DNA from: Ancylomarina subtilis
GTDB taxonomy: Bacteria; Bacteroidota; Bacteroidia; Bacteroidales; Marinifilaceae
Length of the DNA: 64,000 nucleotides
Assembly: GCF_004217115.1 (NCBI RefSeq)
Contig: NZ_SHKN01000001.1
Coordinates: 1,739,781 to 1,803,780 of the forward strand
Direction of reading: 5' to 3'
The notes below the pieces were generated by a model. It searched no databases, was not told where the DNA came from, and was given only the letters and a program-made list of their open reading frames with translations. A program made the position numbers and the translations under genes. Below, piece by piece: positions 32,980-42,956 of the stretch; within the stretch, counting starts at the first letter, position 1; every line of letters begins with the position of its first letter.

Positions 32980-35421
32980 TTAAAATGGATAGCCAATACC
33001 GATATTATAGGTTAGCTGAGAGAAGTTAAACGATCGATTTCCGATGATCCAACGTTGATCAGCAGGCAATGACGGATCTCTTAATTTTAGACCTAAATCT
33101 AATCTAAAAAGAATAAAATTCAGATCAACACGAGCTCCAACTCCTGTTCCAACAGCTATTTCTTTATAAAAACGATTCATTTCAAATTCAGCACCTTCAC
33201 GACCATCTTTTGATGATACGGCCCAGATATTACCCGCATCTAAAAACAAAGCCCCTTCCAAAGCCCAAATCAATTTAAAACGGTATTCCAGATTTCCTTC
33301 CAATTTTAGGTCGGCCGTATTATTGGGATATGCAGCCTGATCATTTGAAAAAGATCCCGGTCCCAATGACCTAACTTGCCAAGCTCGGATACCATTAGCT
33401 CCACCTGAAAAATAACTCTTTTCGAAAGGCAATACTTCAAGATTTCCATAAGCATATCCCAGGCCTAAAAACAAACGTCCTACAATTGTATTCACCTTAT
33501 TTAAATGCCAATTGTATCGGTAATCAACATCCATCTTTATGTATTGAGCATAACGAATCCCTAATAAATCGTAGTAGGTTCCTTCCAACTCTCCGGCATC
33601 ATTATAATCCTCATTCTTTTTTGAACCGAAAAGCTGATCGAGTGTTTTAAGCGTATTACCAGCTGTCTCAAAACTAAAGCGCAAGTAATTATAATTACTC
33701 GGTTTATTCAGATTCTGATTGTTATAAGTCAATGTGTAACGCGTAGTTGAGATAACGTGTTCAGTAAACGAATTGGCGATGTACAGATTATTGATATTTT
33801 TCAGAAAGTCATCACTTAAGTTTTTAACATCAACAAAACTTAATTCAAGCAAACTAAGACTATGAGACAAATAACGAGATGATTTCCAATTATAACCAAA
33901 ACTTACATCAGCCTGTGTTCTTGTATAATCAGGACGTTTTTGATAATCGTAAGCCATTGACAATCTCGTTTTAGGATTGTATCTTCTTTTAAATCGATTA
34001 GCATTCAGAAAAGGCAACAGAAATTTTGGTGTACTCAAACTGACCTCTCCACCATATTCTCTGGAAAAGAAATTCCCACTATTGTTTGATTTCACCGTTT
34101 CAGTCGCATTCGACAAACTAATATCCAGAATCTCAGCACCACGCAATAAATTTCTATGTTGATAATGCAACTTCGCTGCAAATCCGATATTACCCGAAGT
34201 ATTGGTTCCTTCAACTTCAACGGTATAAGCTTGTTTTTTGTGCGGAGTCAATTGAATAATACAATTCAAACTGCCTTCAGTTTGGTTTTCTGCTTCAGCA
34301 TCAACCTCAAATCGAATATTAACAAACTTGTATTGACTTAAAGCCTGTAACTTCGTATATGATTCTTCAACATTGGATAAATTATAAAGACTTCCTGGTT
34401 GAAAGCTTAAAGAATTCAAAATAACATCTGGTTTAATATTTAGTTTTTTATTGTATATAAACTGGCAATTGTCATAGGTTAAAGTATCCAATTTATTTAT
34501 ATACAACGAATCGTTCATCAAAACTGATTTAGGGTTGTAATCTGTGTTAACCACAATCGTTCTGATGCGATATTTGCGTTCAACATTTAAAGACAGAGGT
34601 TTCTTTATTCCCACAAAAACGTCCATGTGGTGGTCTTTACCCACACTATCCATCATAAAATGGACATATTCCTTAGAGAAATTATAATAACCCTTATTCT
34701 TAATCACTTTTGATATCCGATCACGCTCTTTTCCCAAATTATCCGAATCAACATTTTGTCCGGGTTTTATATTCCTGTTTACAGAATCAGCAACTAAATA
34801 TCTTCTAATTAAGGATGTATCACTAATTTCTTTACGCTTTTGATATGGAGACAAAAAATTTCGAGGCAAATCAGCTTCCTCATCATAAACATTGCTGTAC
34901 TTATACGGTGTACCCGCTATGATATTAAACTTAAGCTTGGCTTTTTTTCTGCGAAAAATAACCGTATCCTCAATTATCGCATTGTAATAACCTTTCTTTT
35001 TCAAGTAAATTTCTAACTGAGTTTTTCCTCTCTGAGTTTGATAATCTTCATAAATAACAGGCTCTTCCCCAATGCGGCGTAACCATTTGTTAATGCCTTT
35101 CTTTGTATTTTTTCCTGAAAGGTTATACAGTCCCAAATGAAACTTCCAAACACCCAGAATCTTAATATTGGGCTTTTGCTTAATATTCTGATTGAGTTCA
35201 GTTGAGGAAATATTTTTATCATCTACTTTAACACTTACTTTACTTAAGAGATATTCCTTATCTCCCACATACTTAGTGGTTGAACAAGAAACCGCTCCCA
35301 GAAGTATAACCAGAGTAAAGATTAAGGATAGAAAAAAATAACTATTTTTGTATTTCAGATTAGGTTTCAAGTAGTGTATTGTGTTATGAGTTATGAATTT
35401 TACAAAGATACTTATCTTCAA
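32980..35421 (-). CDS. tamL: TamL-type Omp85 outer-membrane assembly lipoprotein
   Basis: The 813-residue protein has a lipobox (LGAVSC|STTKYV), POTRA-like repeats (about 70-330, for example KKKGYYNAIIEDTVIFRRKKAKLKFNI) and a C-terminal Omp85 barrel (about 400-813) with GGANGIRAWQVRSLGPGS, the conserved loop 6. TamL replaces TamA in Bacteroidota and helps insert outer-membrane proteins. The ATG start puts 45 residues before the lipid cysteine, long for a lipoprotein. A TTG at 35368-35370 would give a better 28-residue signal. Two exact -7 matches (TATCTTTG at 35403-35410 and 35448-35455) lie on either side of the ATG, so the start is unsettled. It is divergent from the methyltransferase gene. 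Confidence 0.88.
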   Translation of the reverse strand: MKISIFVKFITHNTIHYLKPNLKYKNSYFFLSLIFTLVILLGAVSCSTTKYVGDKEYLLSKVSVKVDDKNISSTELNQNIKQKPNIKILGVWKFHLGLYNLSGKNTKKGINKWLRRIGEEPVIYEDYQTQRGKTQLEIYLKKKGYYNAIIEDTVIFRRKKAKLKFNIIAGTPYKYSNVYDEEADLPRNFLSPYQKRKEISDTSLIRRYLVADSVNRNIKPGQNVDSDNLGKERDRISKVIKNKGYYNFSKEYVHFMMDSVGKDHHMDVFVGIKKPLSLNVERKYRIRTIVVNTDYNPKSVLMNDSLYINKLDTLTYDNCQFIYNKKLNIKPDVILNSLSFQPGSLYNLSNVEESYTKLQALSQYKFVNIRFEVDAEAENQTEGSLNCIIQLTPHKKQAYTVEVEGTNTSGNIGFAAKLHYQHRNLLRGAEILDISLSNATETVKSNNSGNFFSREYGGEVSLSTPKFLLPFLNANRFKRRYNPKTRLSMAYDYQKRPDYTRTQADVSFGYNWKSSRYLSHSLSLLELSFVDVKNLSDDFLKNINNLYIANSFTEHVISTTRYTLTYNNQNLNKPSNYNYLRFSFETAGNTLKTLDQLFGSKKNEDYNDAGELEGTYYDLLGIRYAQYIKMDVDYRYNWHLNKVNTIVGRLFLGLGYAYGNLEVLPFEKSYFSGGANGIRAWQVRSLGPGSFSNDQAAYPNNTADLKLEGNLEYRFKLIWALEGALFLDAGNIWAVSSKDGREGAEFEMNRFYKEIAVGTGVGARVDLNFILFRLDLGLKLRDPSLPADQRWIIGNRSFNFSQLTYNIGIGYPF

Positions 35422-35474
35422 GAACTTTTTAGCCTGATTCGTATTCTCAAAGATAAAAATTCAATTCAATTATT

Positions 35475-36242
35475 GTGCTTTCAAAAAACCAGATTAAACT
35501 CATTAGTAGTTTACAGAAAAAAAAATTTAGAGACCAACATCAGCTTTTTGTAGCTGAAGGGTATAAACTGATCTCTGATTTATTAGAATCAAAACTTGAG
35601 TCCCAATACATCATCCACAACAAACAAGCAGATACTGCTGGTTTTCTGAAACTCAACAAGCAAATAGAACTCATCGAGTGTGAAGCTTCAGAATTAAAAA
35701 AAATCAGCAATCTGAAAACACCTTCAGATGTGTTGGGAATTTTTAAAATTCCTGATTCCAGCTATAACAAAAAGGCAATCAATCAATCCTTGTCGATACT
35801 TCTTGACGATGTACAGGATCCTGGAAATTTAGGAACGATCGTTCGAATAGCAGATTGGTTCGGAATTAAACACATATTCTGCTCCCCAAACACCGTTGAT
35901 CTTTATAACCCCAAAGTGATACAAGCAACCATGGGGGCACTTTCACGCGTTAAGGTGATTTATACCGATCTGCAACAAATGATTAATGAATATGCGGCAC
36001 CTGATTTTCCAGTTTATGGTACTTTTCTTGAGGGTGAAACAATTTATAAAAGCAAACTCAGTACTCAGGGGTTTATTATTATGGGCAACGAAGGCAAAGG
36101 GATTTCTGAAGATCTAAAAGCCCTTGTGAGTCACAAATTATTCATCCCTAACTTTCCGGCAGACCAAGCAACTTCCGAATCGTTAAATGTTTCTGTGGCC
36201 TGCTCTATTGTATGTTCTGAATTCAGAAGGCATCAGTTTTAA
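35475..36242 (+). CDS. SpoU/TrmH-family RNA 2'-O-methyltransferase
   Basis: The 255-residue protein starts at GTG 35475; no in-frame ATG is close. The N-terminal substrate domain (1-100) carries the usual KFRDQHQLFVAEGYKLISDLL. The knotted SPOUT catalytic domain has motif 1 DDVQDPGNLGTIVRIADWFG, motif 2 FIIMGNEGKGIS and motif 3 IPNFPADQATSESLNVSVACSI. It methylates ribose in rRNA or tRNA and is closest in style to RlmB/TsnR-type 23S enzymes, but the target base cannot be read. It is followed by a strong terminator. Confidence 0.92.
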   Translation: MLSKNQIKLISSLQKKKFRDQHQLFVAEGYKLISDLLESKLESQYIIHNKQADTAGFLKLNKQIELIECEASELKKISNLKTPSDVLGIFKIPDSSYNKKAINQSLSILLDDVQDPGNLGTIVRIADWFGIKHIFCSPNTVDLYNPKVIQATMGALSRVKVIYTDLQQMINEYAAPDFPVYGTFLEGETIYKSKLSTQGFIIMGNEGKGISEDLKALVSHKLFIPNFPADQATSESLNVSVACSIVCSEFRRHQF

Positions 36243-36260
36243 AGCACAAAGTATAAAACA

Positions 36261-36293
36261 AAAAATGCAGCTTTTTCAGGGCTGCATTTTTTT
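36261..36293. terminator. Bidirectional terminator between rRNA methyltransferase and trkH
   Basis: The 11-bp stem AAAAATGCAGC/GCTGCATTTTT (36261-36271 with 36281-36291) is flanked by A-runs and T-runs. It ends both the plus-strand methyltransferase transcript and the minus-strand trkA-trkH transcript. Confidence 0.88.
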
Positions 36294-36314
36294 ATTCAAT
36301 AGATTAAAAACTAA

Positions 36315-37763
36315 TTAATCCCTCCAAAAAGATGGTGAAAATAAAATCAAAACAGTAAACAGCTCCAATCGTCCTAAAAGCATCAGGAAAGAAAGAAACC
36401 ATTTGGCAAGATCAGGCATTTTCGAAAAATTCTCCATCGGTCCAATCTCAGAAAAACCAGGACCAATATTCCCAAGTGTCGTTGCTACAGCACTTAAAGC
36501 CGAAAATATATCAGAACTCCAAAATGACATCAAAACAGTTGATGCCAGGAAAATGATGATGTAGAATACAAAAAAGGCCAAAATATTTGTCACAGTACGC
36601 TGATCAACAACTCTTTGATTATAACGAATTGGGATAACAGCATTGGGGTGAATCAAACGCTTTAATTCATAAAAACTGTTTTTAAAAAGTAGCAATACCC
36701 TAACAACTTTAACACCTCCACCAGTTGAGCCCGCCGAACCACCAACAAACATCAACACAAATATTAACATGCCTAAAAAGGGCATCCATAACAAATAGTC
36801 CGCAGTCGCATATCCTGTGGTTGTGATAATAGAAACAACCGTGAAAAGTGCATCGCGAAAAGCCTGTTCAACGCCCATTGAAGAGGTTAAATAAATGCCT
36901 CCCCCAATTACAATCGTAAACAAAACAATCACAAAGGAATAAAATCGAAATTCTTCATCCTTAAAAATCTTAGACATTCTCCCTGTAAGCATACCGTAGG
37001 ACAAAGTGAAATTTGTACCTGCGATAAACATGAAAGCAATGATGACATATTGTAAATAAATGGAATCGAAATAACCAATACTGGCTTGCTTGGTAGAATA
37101 ACCTCCTGTTGCCATTGTTGTTAAAGAATGGTTTATCGCATCAAAAAAAGGCATCCCACCCAACATTAACAAAAGGCATTCTGCGAGAGTAAAAGAAGCA
37201 TACAAGCCCCAAAGGTTACGTGCTGTTTCCTTAATTCTGGGTGTTAGTTTATCGGGGGCAGGACCTGGAACTTCGGCAATAAAAAGTTCTCTCCCACCTA
37301 TCCCTAAGGTTGGAAGAATAGCCAGGAACATGACAATAATCCCCATACCTCCAAGCCATTGAGTTAACGAACGCCAGAATAAAATACCATGTGGCAATTC
37401 TTCGATATTGTTCAAAATTGATGATCCAGTCGTAGTAAATCCAGACATGGTTTCAAAAAAAGCATCCGTAACCGAAGAAATCGATCCGCTAAACAGAAAG
37501 GGCAAACAACCAAAAATTGAGAATACGATCCAAACAAGGCTAACAATAATGTAACCTTCACGTTTTCCCATCTCCTTTTTAACCCCTTTCGAAGTTAAAT
37601 AACTACCCCCTCCTACTGCAAATGTAATCAGGCCTGAATATAAAAAGGCCTGCGTATCTGACTCCTTATAGAAAAGAGAAACCAATAAGGATAGAAAAAG
37701 AAAAACACTTTCTCCTACCAACAGTTTTCCAAGGATGTTGAATATTATTTTTTTTCTAATCAC
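36315..37763 (-). CDS. trkH: Trk potassium uptake channel subunit TrkH
   Basis: The 482-residue inner-membrane protein starts at GTG 37761-37763. It holds the four pore-loop repeats of the TrkH/KtrB superfamily, recognisable as FFETMSGFTTTGSSIL, AINHSLTTMATGGYS, ALFTVVSIITTTGYAT and LSAVATTLGNIGPGFSEIGP, each with the filter glycine. It conducts potassium under control of TrkA, whose gene ends 33 bases upstream, so the two form an operon. Confidence 0.95.
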   Translation of the reverse strand: MIRKKIIFNILGKLLVGESVFLFLSLLVSLFYKESDTQAFLYSGLITFAVGGGSYLTSKGVKKEMGKREGYIIVSLVWIVFSIFGCLPFLFSGSISSVTDAFFETMSGFTTTGSSILNNIEELPHGILFWRSLTQWLGGMGIIVMFLAILPTLGIGGRELFIAEVPGPAPDKLTPRIKETARNLWGLYASFTLAECLLLMLGGMPFFDAINHSLTTMATGGYSTKQASIGYFDSIYLQYVIIAFMFIAGTNFTLSYGMLTGRMSKIFKDEEFRFYSFVIVLFTIVIGGGIYLTSSMGVEQAFRDALFTVVSIITTTGYATADYLLWMPFLGMLIFVLMFVGGSAGSTGGGVKVVRVLLLFKNSFYELKRLIHPNAVIPIRYNQRVVDQRTVTNILAFFVFYIIIFLASTVLMSFWSSDIFSALSAVATTLGNIGPGFSEIGPMENFSKMPDLAKWFLSFLMLLGRLELFTVLILFSPSFWRD

Positions 37764-37796
37764 AGTTCAAGCTTGTATTCAATTTTAACAATCAAA

Positions 37797-39137
37797 CTAT
37801 TTAAAAATCTTTTCAACTTTTTTGATCGCTGAAGGTAAGGTAAATACAACAACTTGATCACCTTCCTGAATTTGAGTATCTCCCATTGCAATAATACCTT
37901 GATCGCCTCTGATAATACCACCAATATTAGCATCCTCAGGAAAGTCAATATCTTTCAGTTTACCCATTGTGATTTTAGAATTAGCCTGTGCAACCAATTC
38001 AATCACCTCAGCATCTGAAACAGTTAACCATTTGCAGTGCTGCACATCAGCATCCATAGTAAATCGGTAGATATAACTTGCTGCAAGTAACTTTTTATTA
38101 ATCATGGCACCCACACCAATACTATCTGCTAAATCGATGTAATCGATATTTTCAACCTCAGCAATTGTACGTTTCACACCCATTTTACTTGCCAGCAAAC
38201 AAGCCAGAATATTCGTCTCTGAGTTTCCTGTTACGGCAACAAAAGCATCCATTTTTTGAATTCCCTCTTCACGTAAAAGATCCAAATCGCGTCCGTCTCC
38301 ATTAATCACCAGGGTTTTATCCAGTGCATCAGCAAGTTTTATACTCTTATTTTTATCAATCTCAAGTAATTTAAGATCCAGGTTTTGTTCCAATTCACTT
38401 GCCGTTTTAAAACCAATACGACTACCACCTAAAATCATGGCTTTCTTGATTTTGTATTTTTGCTTTCCGGCAAGTGTCATCACCCTATCAATACTCTCTG
38501 CTTTACTGATAACAAAAACCAAGTCGCCTCGCATAAATCGATTATGGCCTCGTGGAATAATAGTTTGGCCCTCACGTTTAATCGCAACGGCTCTAAAATC
38601 GTCATCACCTGTTATTTGAGAAACCTCGGCCATGGTTTTATCCATAATCACCGACTTGCTGCTGATTTTTATACCATAAAGTAACAGTTTACCCCCTGAA
38701 AATTCATACATCTGACGTGTTCCGGAACGTGATAAATAATTAATCACTTCTTTGGCCGCCAAACGTTCAGGATATACGAACTCATCGATTCCTAAACTCT
38801 TTAAAAAATCTTTATTTTCCGGGATAAGATACTCTTGGTTATTAATACGAGCAATAGTACGCTTCGCACCCAATTTCTTGGCAAGCAAACTCGAAGTTAT
38901 ATTGGTCTCTTCAGATTGAGTTACAGCTATAAACAAGTCAGCCTTCTTCACATTGGCTTCTTTCAGATCATTAATCGAAGAACTTGATCCGACAATGGTT
39001 AAAAGATCCAAATGAGAATCGATTAATTTCAATTTTTCCTCATCACTATCAATCAAAATGATTTCATGATCCTGATGACTAAGCATTTTTGCCAAGTGAG
39101 TTCCTACTGCACCTGCTCCTGCAATTACAATCTTCAT
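37797..39137 (-). CDS. trkA: Trk potassium uptake regulator TrkA (double RCK)
   Basis: The 446-residue cytoplasmic protein has two RCK units in tandem. Each starts with a nucleotide-binding turn (IVIAGAGAVGTHLAKML at 3-19; AMILGGSRIGFKTASELE near 233) and contains IGSSSSINDLKEA/INGDGRDLDLLREE. TrkA_C domains follow near 150-220 and 365-446. It binds NAD(H) and ATP and gates TrkH. It is the first gene of the trkA-trkH operon. Confidence 0.96.
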   Translation of the reverse strand: MKIVIAGAGAVGTHLAKMLSHQDHEIILIDSDEEKLKLIDSHLDLLTIVGSSSSINDLKEANVKKADLFIAVTQSEETNITSSLLAKKLGAKRTIARINNQEYLIPENKDFLKSLGIDEFVYPERLAAKEVINYLSRSGTRQMYEFSGGKLLLYGIKISSKSVIMDKTMAEVSQITGDDDFRAVAIKREGQTIIPRGHNRFMRGDLVFVISKAESIDRVMTLAGKQKYKIKKAMILGGSRIGFKTASELEQNLDLKLLEIDKNKSIKLADALDKTLVINGDGRDLDLLREEGIQKMDAFVAVTGNSETNILACLLASKMGVKRTIAEVENIDYIDLADSIGVGAMINKKLLAASYIYRFTMDADVQHCKWLTVSDAEVIELVAQANSKITMGKLKDIDFPEDANIGGIIRGDQGIIAMGDTQIQEGDQVVVFTLPSAIKKVEKIFK

Positions 39138-39352
39138 AATGGTATTTAATTTGAACTTCCTAATCTATACTATTCAATAAATAGACTAACCAAAAACGAG
39201 TCGGCAAAATAAAACAATATCCTTTAAATATACTGCATATATGCTAAAAATAATACTAATCTAAATTGAGTACAGAATTCGCAATACCTATTTCAAAATC
39301 AACACCCTATAAAAACACGATTCAGAAGCCAAACCCTTTTCATGCTTATTTC

Positions 39353-41395
39353 TTAATCGTAACTGAATTCAGCCATATAAGCTCCCAACTTTTGGGTATC
39401 CCAAATATCAGCTTTCAAACCATTGGTGCTTACTCTATAATTGGATCCATCACGAATAATCACACCACTCACAGGGGCTAGTAAGTGCTCCTCTCTTTTA
39501 TAGGCATTATTGCGTAGAATAATATAATCAAGGGGTAAATCAGAAACAGACGCACCTAAAGCAGACGTTCCAAGCACTGCAATAAACTGATCATCAATCA
39601 CACGCCAATCATTTTCTTTTAATGTATCGTATTGATAATGCTTCACACCTCTAGCCATAGCATATGGATAGATCAAACGCGTCTTCATTTTTTCGTTAAG
39701 AATTGTATCACTCAGAACAAAAAGCTGCTGTCGATCTCTAAGACAAACAACAGTATGCTTATGGGCATTAAATACAACCATTTCTGTTGAGGGGTTTAGA
39801 AATAGAGCTGATAATGATGTTAGTTTTAAAGCGATCAGGCAAACCAGACTAAAATGAACAACTCTTCTTCTGTTCCACCAAATACAAACAGTCAGTCCAA
39901 TAATAAAGGCATATATAAGGATGACTTGAAAAGGTGAAAATGTAATTTTCTCAAGGAGAGAACCAGGCAAAGCCTGAATCTGATAAATCAACCAATGAAT
40001 CCACTCAACAAAATGCTGCAAAAGAAAGGATAATGCTTTAGATAAAACATTGACCTCTGAAAATATCAATAAGAAAACGGAGCCATAAATTAAAAGTCCG
40101 GCAAAAGGAATGATTACAAAATTGGACAGAAAAAAATAAGTAGGAAACTGATGAAAGTAGAAAACCGCTAAAGGGAAAGTGCCAATCTGCGCTGCCACTG
40201 ACACGGTAAACAATTTCCACGACCAACGTGGAATAAAAGAGTGAAACTGAAATAAATCCTCAAATTTCGGCTGAAAGAAAACGATACTTACAACTGCCAA
40301 ATAAGAAAACTGGAACCCCACCTGAAACAAAACATAGGGGTCTATGATCAGTAAAAGAAAAGCAGATACGGATAATGAATTGTAAATGGTTCCCTTTCGA
40401 TTGATGGCTAATCCCAGGGCAAGTATAGAGAACATACAAGCAGCACGCATTACCGAAGGCGACAAACCTGTCAGTAAAGCATACAACCACAAACTCATAA
40501 TCAATATGACAGCCCGTAGAATACGCCCTATTTTTGAGCCCTTCATAAAACTAAAGAGAAATTGCATAATGCCAAAGATGATCCCTACATGCAAGCCCGA
40601 AACTGCCAGGACATGCGTAGCGCCGGCTGAAGTCCAAACCTGTTTCACATCATCTGAAACTTCCTCTCTGGCCCCCAAAGTTAGTGCGGCTAAAATTTCA
40701 TAGGCCTCATCCTTTAAACCTGTTCTTTTATAAATGCGCAATAACTTTTCTCTCCAGCCCAAGGCCAGACCTTTCAAACTGACACCTTCATCTCTTTCTG
40801 TTATACACCACTGATTACCCGACGCATAAGACGAATACAAAATAGACTGGTGTTTTAAATAAGTAGCATAATCAAACTCGTTAGGATTACCACTATTTCT
40901 CACACGATTAAGTTTGGACGAAACCAAAATTTGATCACCAAACTTCAACGATCTTGACAAAGAATCTTTAGCCAAATACAGGAGTACCAGAACTCTTTCC
41001 CTTTCCCAAACACCCCTTTTATTTACAGCATCCAATTCAATAACACAGGCCAATGAATTTGCTTTTTCATCGGGGCTACGCTTCAATTTTCCTTTAAAAG
41101 ATGAGATGGAGTCAGTGTTATATAATTGCATTGCAGAGTTGATCTGGTTAACTCGAAACTGACCAAAACTAAAAATCAGTAAAAAGATAAAAAGACCAAA
41201 GACATAGAAATAAGCATAAGATTTACGAAAAACGGGTATCAATTGGAATAAACACAAACCAACAAAAGCAAAGGCTATAAAAATGAATATTAGATAATCT
41301 GGCAGTAAAAAAAACTCTGCCAAAACAGTGCCCAAGGTAAGTGGTAGCAATAAGCGCAAAAAAGGCACCTGATGTAGAAACTCCCTGAAAGACAT
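39353..41395 (-). CDS. comEC: ComEC/Rec2-family DNA uptake channel protein, metallo-hydrolase domain degenerate
   Basis: The 680-residue inner-membrane protein has an N-terminal DUF4131-type domain (about 30-200) and a competence domain with the signature TSAGATHVLAVSGLHVGIIFG (about 260) and GLSPSVMRAACMF, with some ten membrane helices. In many ComEC proteins a C-terminal metallo-beta-lactamase domain with HxHxDH follows. Here residues about 540-680 show no such motif (STEMVVFNAHKHTVVCLRD instead), so the nuclease part is missing or inactive. Its role would be to carry single-stranded DNA across the inner membrane. It stands alone on the minus strand. Confidence 0.9.
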   Translation of the reverse strand: MSFREFLHQVPFLRLLLPLTLGTVLAEFFLLPDYLIFIFIAFAFVGLCLFQLIPVFRKSYAYFYVFGLFIFLLIFSFGQFRVNQINSAMQLYNTDSISSFKGKLKRSPDEKANSLACVIELDAVNKRGVWERERVLVLLYLAKDSLSRSLKFGDQILVSSKLNRVRNSGNPNEFDYATYLKHQSILYSSYASGNQWCITERDEGVSLKGLALGWREKLLRIYKRTGLKDEAYEILAALTLGAREEVSDDVKQVWTSAGATHVLAVSGLHVGIIFGIMQFLFSFMKGSKIGRILRAVILIMSLWLYALLTGLSPSVMRAACMFSILALGLAINRKGTIYNSLSVSAFLLLIIDPYVLFQVGFQFSYLAVVSIVFFQPKFEDLFQFHSFIPRWSWKLFTVSVAAQIGTFPLAVFYFHQFPTYFFLSNFVIIPFAGLLIYGSVFLLIFSEVNVLSKALSFLLQHFVEWIHWLIYQIQALPGSLLEKITFSPFQVILIYAFIIGLTVCIWWNRRRVVHFSLVCLIALKLTSLSALFLNPSTEMVVFNAHKHTVVCLRDRQQLFVLSDTILNEKMKTRLIYPYAMARGVKHYQYDTLKENDWRVIDDQFIAVLGTSALGASVSDLPLDYIILRNNAYKREEHLLAPVSGVIIRDGSNYRVSTNGLKADIWDTQKLGAYMAEFSYD

Positions 41396-41450
41396 AAGAT
41401 ACTTTTAGGTTTGTAACATTACAAATTACTGAAACATTCTGTATGAATCA

Positions 41451-41488
41451 AAAAAAAATCCTATGACTCAAATGAGTCATAGGATTTT
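41451..41488 (-). terminator. Terminator of the def gene
   Basis: A near-perfect 16-bp inverted repeat (41455-41470 with 41473-41488, AAAATCCTATGACTCA and its complement) with eight U following on the minus strand lies 65 bases after the deformylase stop. Confidence 0.85.
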
Positions 41489-41552
41489 ACAATCAGTTCA
41501 TCAACACCTAATGCTTAAACACTTAAGATGAAGACTTTATTTTTTATCGGCC

Positions 41553-42107
41553 TTATTTTGCCAAATTGAATCGATATTTTGCACTAAACTTCCCTTTTGA
41601 AATACCTGTCAGCTTCGATTTTAAAAGACGCTTACGTAAAGGAGAACAATGATCGGTAAACATGATACCATCCAGGTGATCGTACTCGTGTTGAATAACG
41701 CGAGCCGCAAAACCGGAATATTCTTCTTCGTGAAACTCCCAGTTTTCATCGTAATACTCAATCTTTATGCTTTCAGGGCGCACAACATCTTCGTTCAATC
41801 CTGGAATACTCAGACAACCTTCTGACATGCTCCACTCCTCGCCTGTGCGCTCGGTAATCTTTGCATTGATAAACATCTTTTTGAAACCTTCCAACTCTGG
41901 CTCCTCATCAGCAAAAGTTGAACAATCGATAACAAACATACGAATTGAACGCCCAACCTGAGGTGCAGCCAAACCAACACCATCTGCAAAATACATGGTT
42001 TGCCACATATCTGCCATAAATTTCTCCAAATCCGGATAATCCTTATCAATATCCTTTGCTACTTTTCTTAATACCGGATGCCCGTAAATTGTAATGGGTA
42101 AAATCAT
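41553..42107 (-). CDS. def: Peptide deformylase
   Basis: The 184-residue metalloenzyme removes the formyl group from new proteins. All three motifs are present: GVGLAAPQVG (motif 1, about 43-52), EGCLSIPG (motif 2, metal cysteine) and QHEYDHLDG (motif 3, HExxH). It follows ruvX by 46 bases on the same strand, so the two may form an operon. Confidence 0.97.
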   Translation of the reverse strand: MILPITIYGHPVLRKVAKDIDKDYPDLEKFMADMWQTMYFADGVGLAAPQVGRSIRMFVIDCSTFADEEPELEGFKKMFINAKITERTGEEWSMSEGCLSIPGLNEDVVRPESIKIEYYDENWEFHEEEYSGFAARVIQHEYDHLDGIMFTDHCSPLRKRLLKSKLTGISKGKFSAKYRFNLAK

Positions 42108-42153
42108 TCTTTATTGCTTAAGATTGATTGAGATCAATCAATTTGTAATTTAA

Positions 42154-42576
42154 TTAAAACATATTCCTTCTGGCTTCCATATACGACTGAAGTATGATGG
42201 TCGCACTAATCTTATCGATAACTGCCTTATTCTGACGTTGTTTCTTGGTCATCCCTCCATCTATCATCGTCTGAAAAGCCAGCTTGGATGTAAAACGTTC
42301 ATCCACCATTTCGATAGGCATATCCGGAAATCGCTTCTTCAACTGCCCCAGAAAAGGTTTCAAATATTTCATCGATTCGCTATCCTCGTTATTCAATTGT
42401 TTGGGGTGACCTACAACAATACACTCAACCTCTTCAGTTTCCATATACTTTTGAAGATAATCCAAAACATCTTTAGCATGGACTGTATCCAAACCGTTTG
42501 CAATGATTTGCATTGGATCGCTAACAGCTAACCCCACTCTTTTTCTACCGTAATCAATTGCTAAAAGTCTTGCCAA
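42154..42576 (-). CDS. ruvX: YqgF/RuvX-family RNase H-fold nuclease
   Basis: The 140-residue protein has [19 protein letters not shown] at the start, [12 protein letters not shown] in the middle, [10 protein letters not shown] and the final [14 protein letters not shown], the full YqgF signature with its acidic residues. It works in 16S rRNA 5' processing or as a Holliday-junction resolvase. The start codon appears to be TTG (42574-42576), since the conserved N-terminus begins there and the predicted promoter is only about 28 bases upstream. Confidence 0.93.
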   Translation of the reverse strand: MARLLAIDYGRKRVGLAVSDPMQIIANGLDTVHAKDVLDYLQKYMETEEVECIVVGHPKQLNNEDSESMKYLKPFLGQLKKRFPDMPIEMVDERFTSKLAFQTMIDGGMTKKQRQNKAVIDKISATIILQSYMEARRNMF

Positions 42577-42603
42577 AGCTTGTTATTTTTAAATTTTAAT
42601 GTG

Positions 42604-42611
42604 CAAAGATA
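42604..42611 (-). promoter_or_regulatory. Predicted ruvX-def promoter -7 element
   Basis: TATCTTTG on the minus strand is an exact TAnnTTTG match 28 bases before the ruvX TTG start, with no clear -33 element. The rest of the 380-base divergent gap (42612-42956) must also hold the efflux operon promoter, but I see no clear motif, ORF or hairpin there. Confidence 0.5.
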
Positions 42612-42956
42612 GAAAAACTTAATGGAAGCATAAACTCAAAGGCTTTATAATCGCATTCTTAGGAACTATTTATTACTAAATTATCGCCCTCAATCGATGC
42701 TGAATAATGACATTTGTGAAGATTTAATTCCTAACAAAGGCTTCTAAGTAAAAATATTTGAACCTCTAAAATCACTTCCTTTAAGAAGCCATTTCAATCC
42801 CATTTCTTGCCTTCTCACTTTCTTTCTTTTTTTCACTATATTAGATAGCAGTATTTTAATAAATTTCAAAACGCTTCTTATTTAATAAGACGAGGCTTCT
42901 CGAAAAGGGCCAAATACTATCGATAGTCCTGTTCATATTTCTAAATGTATCCAAAC

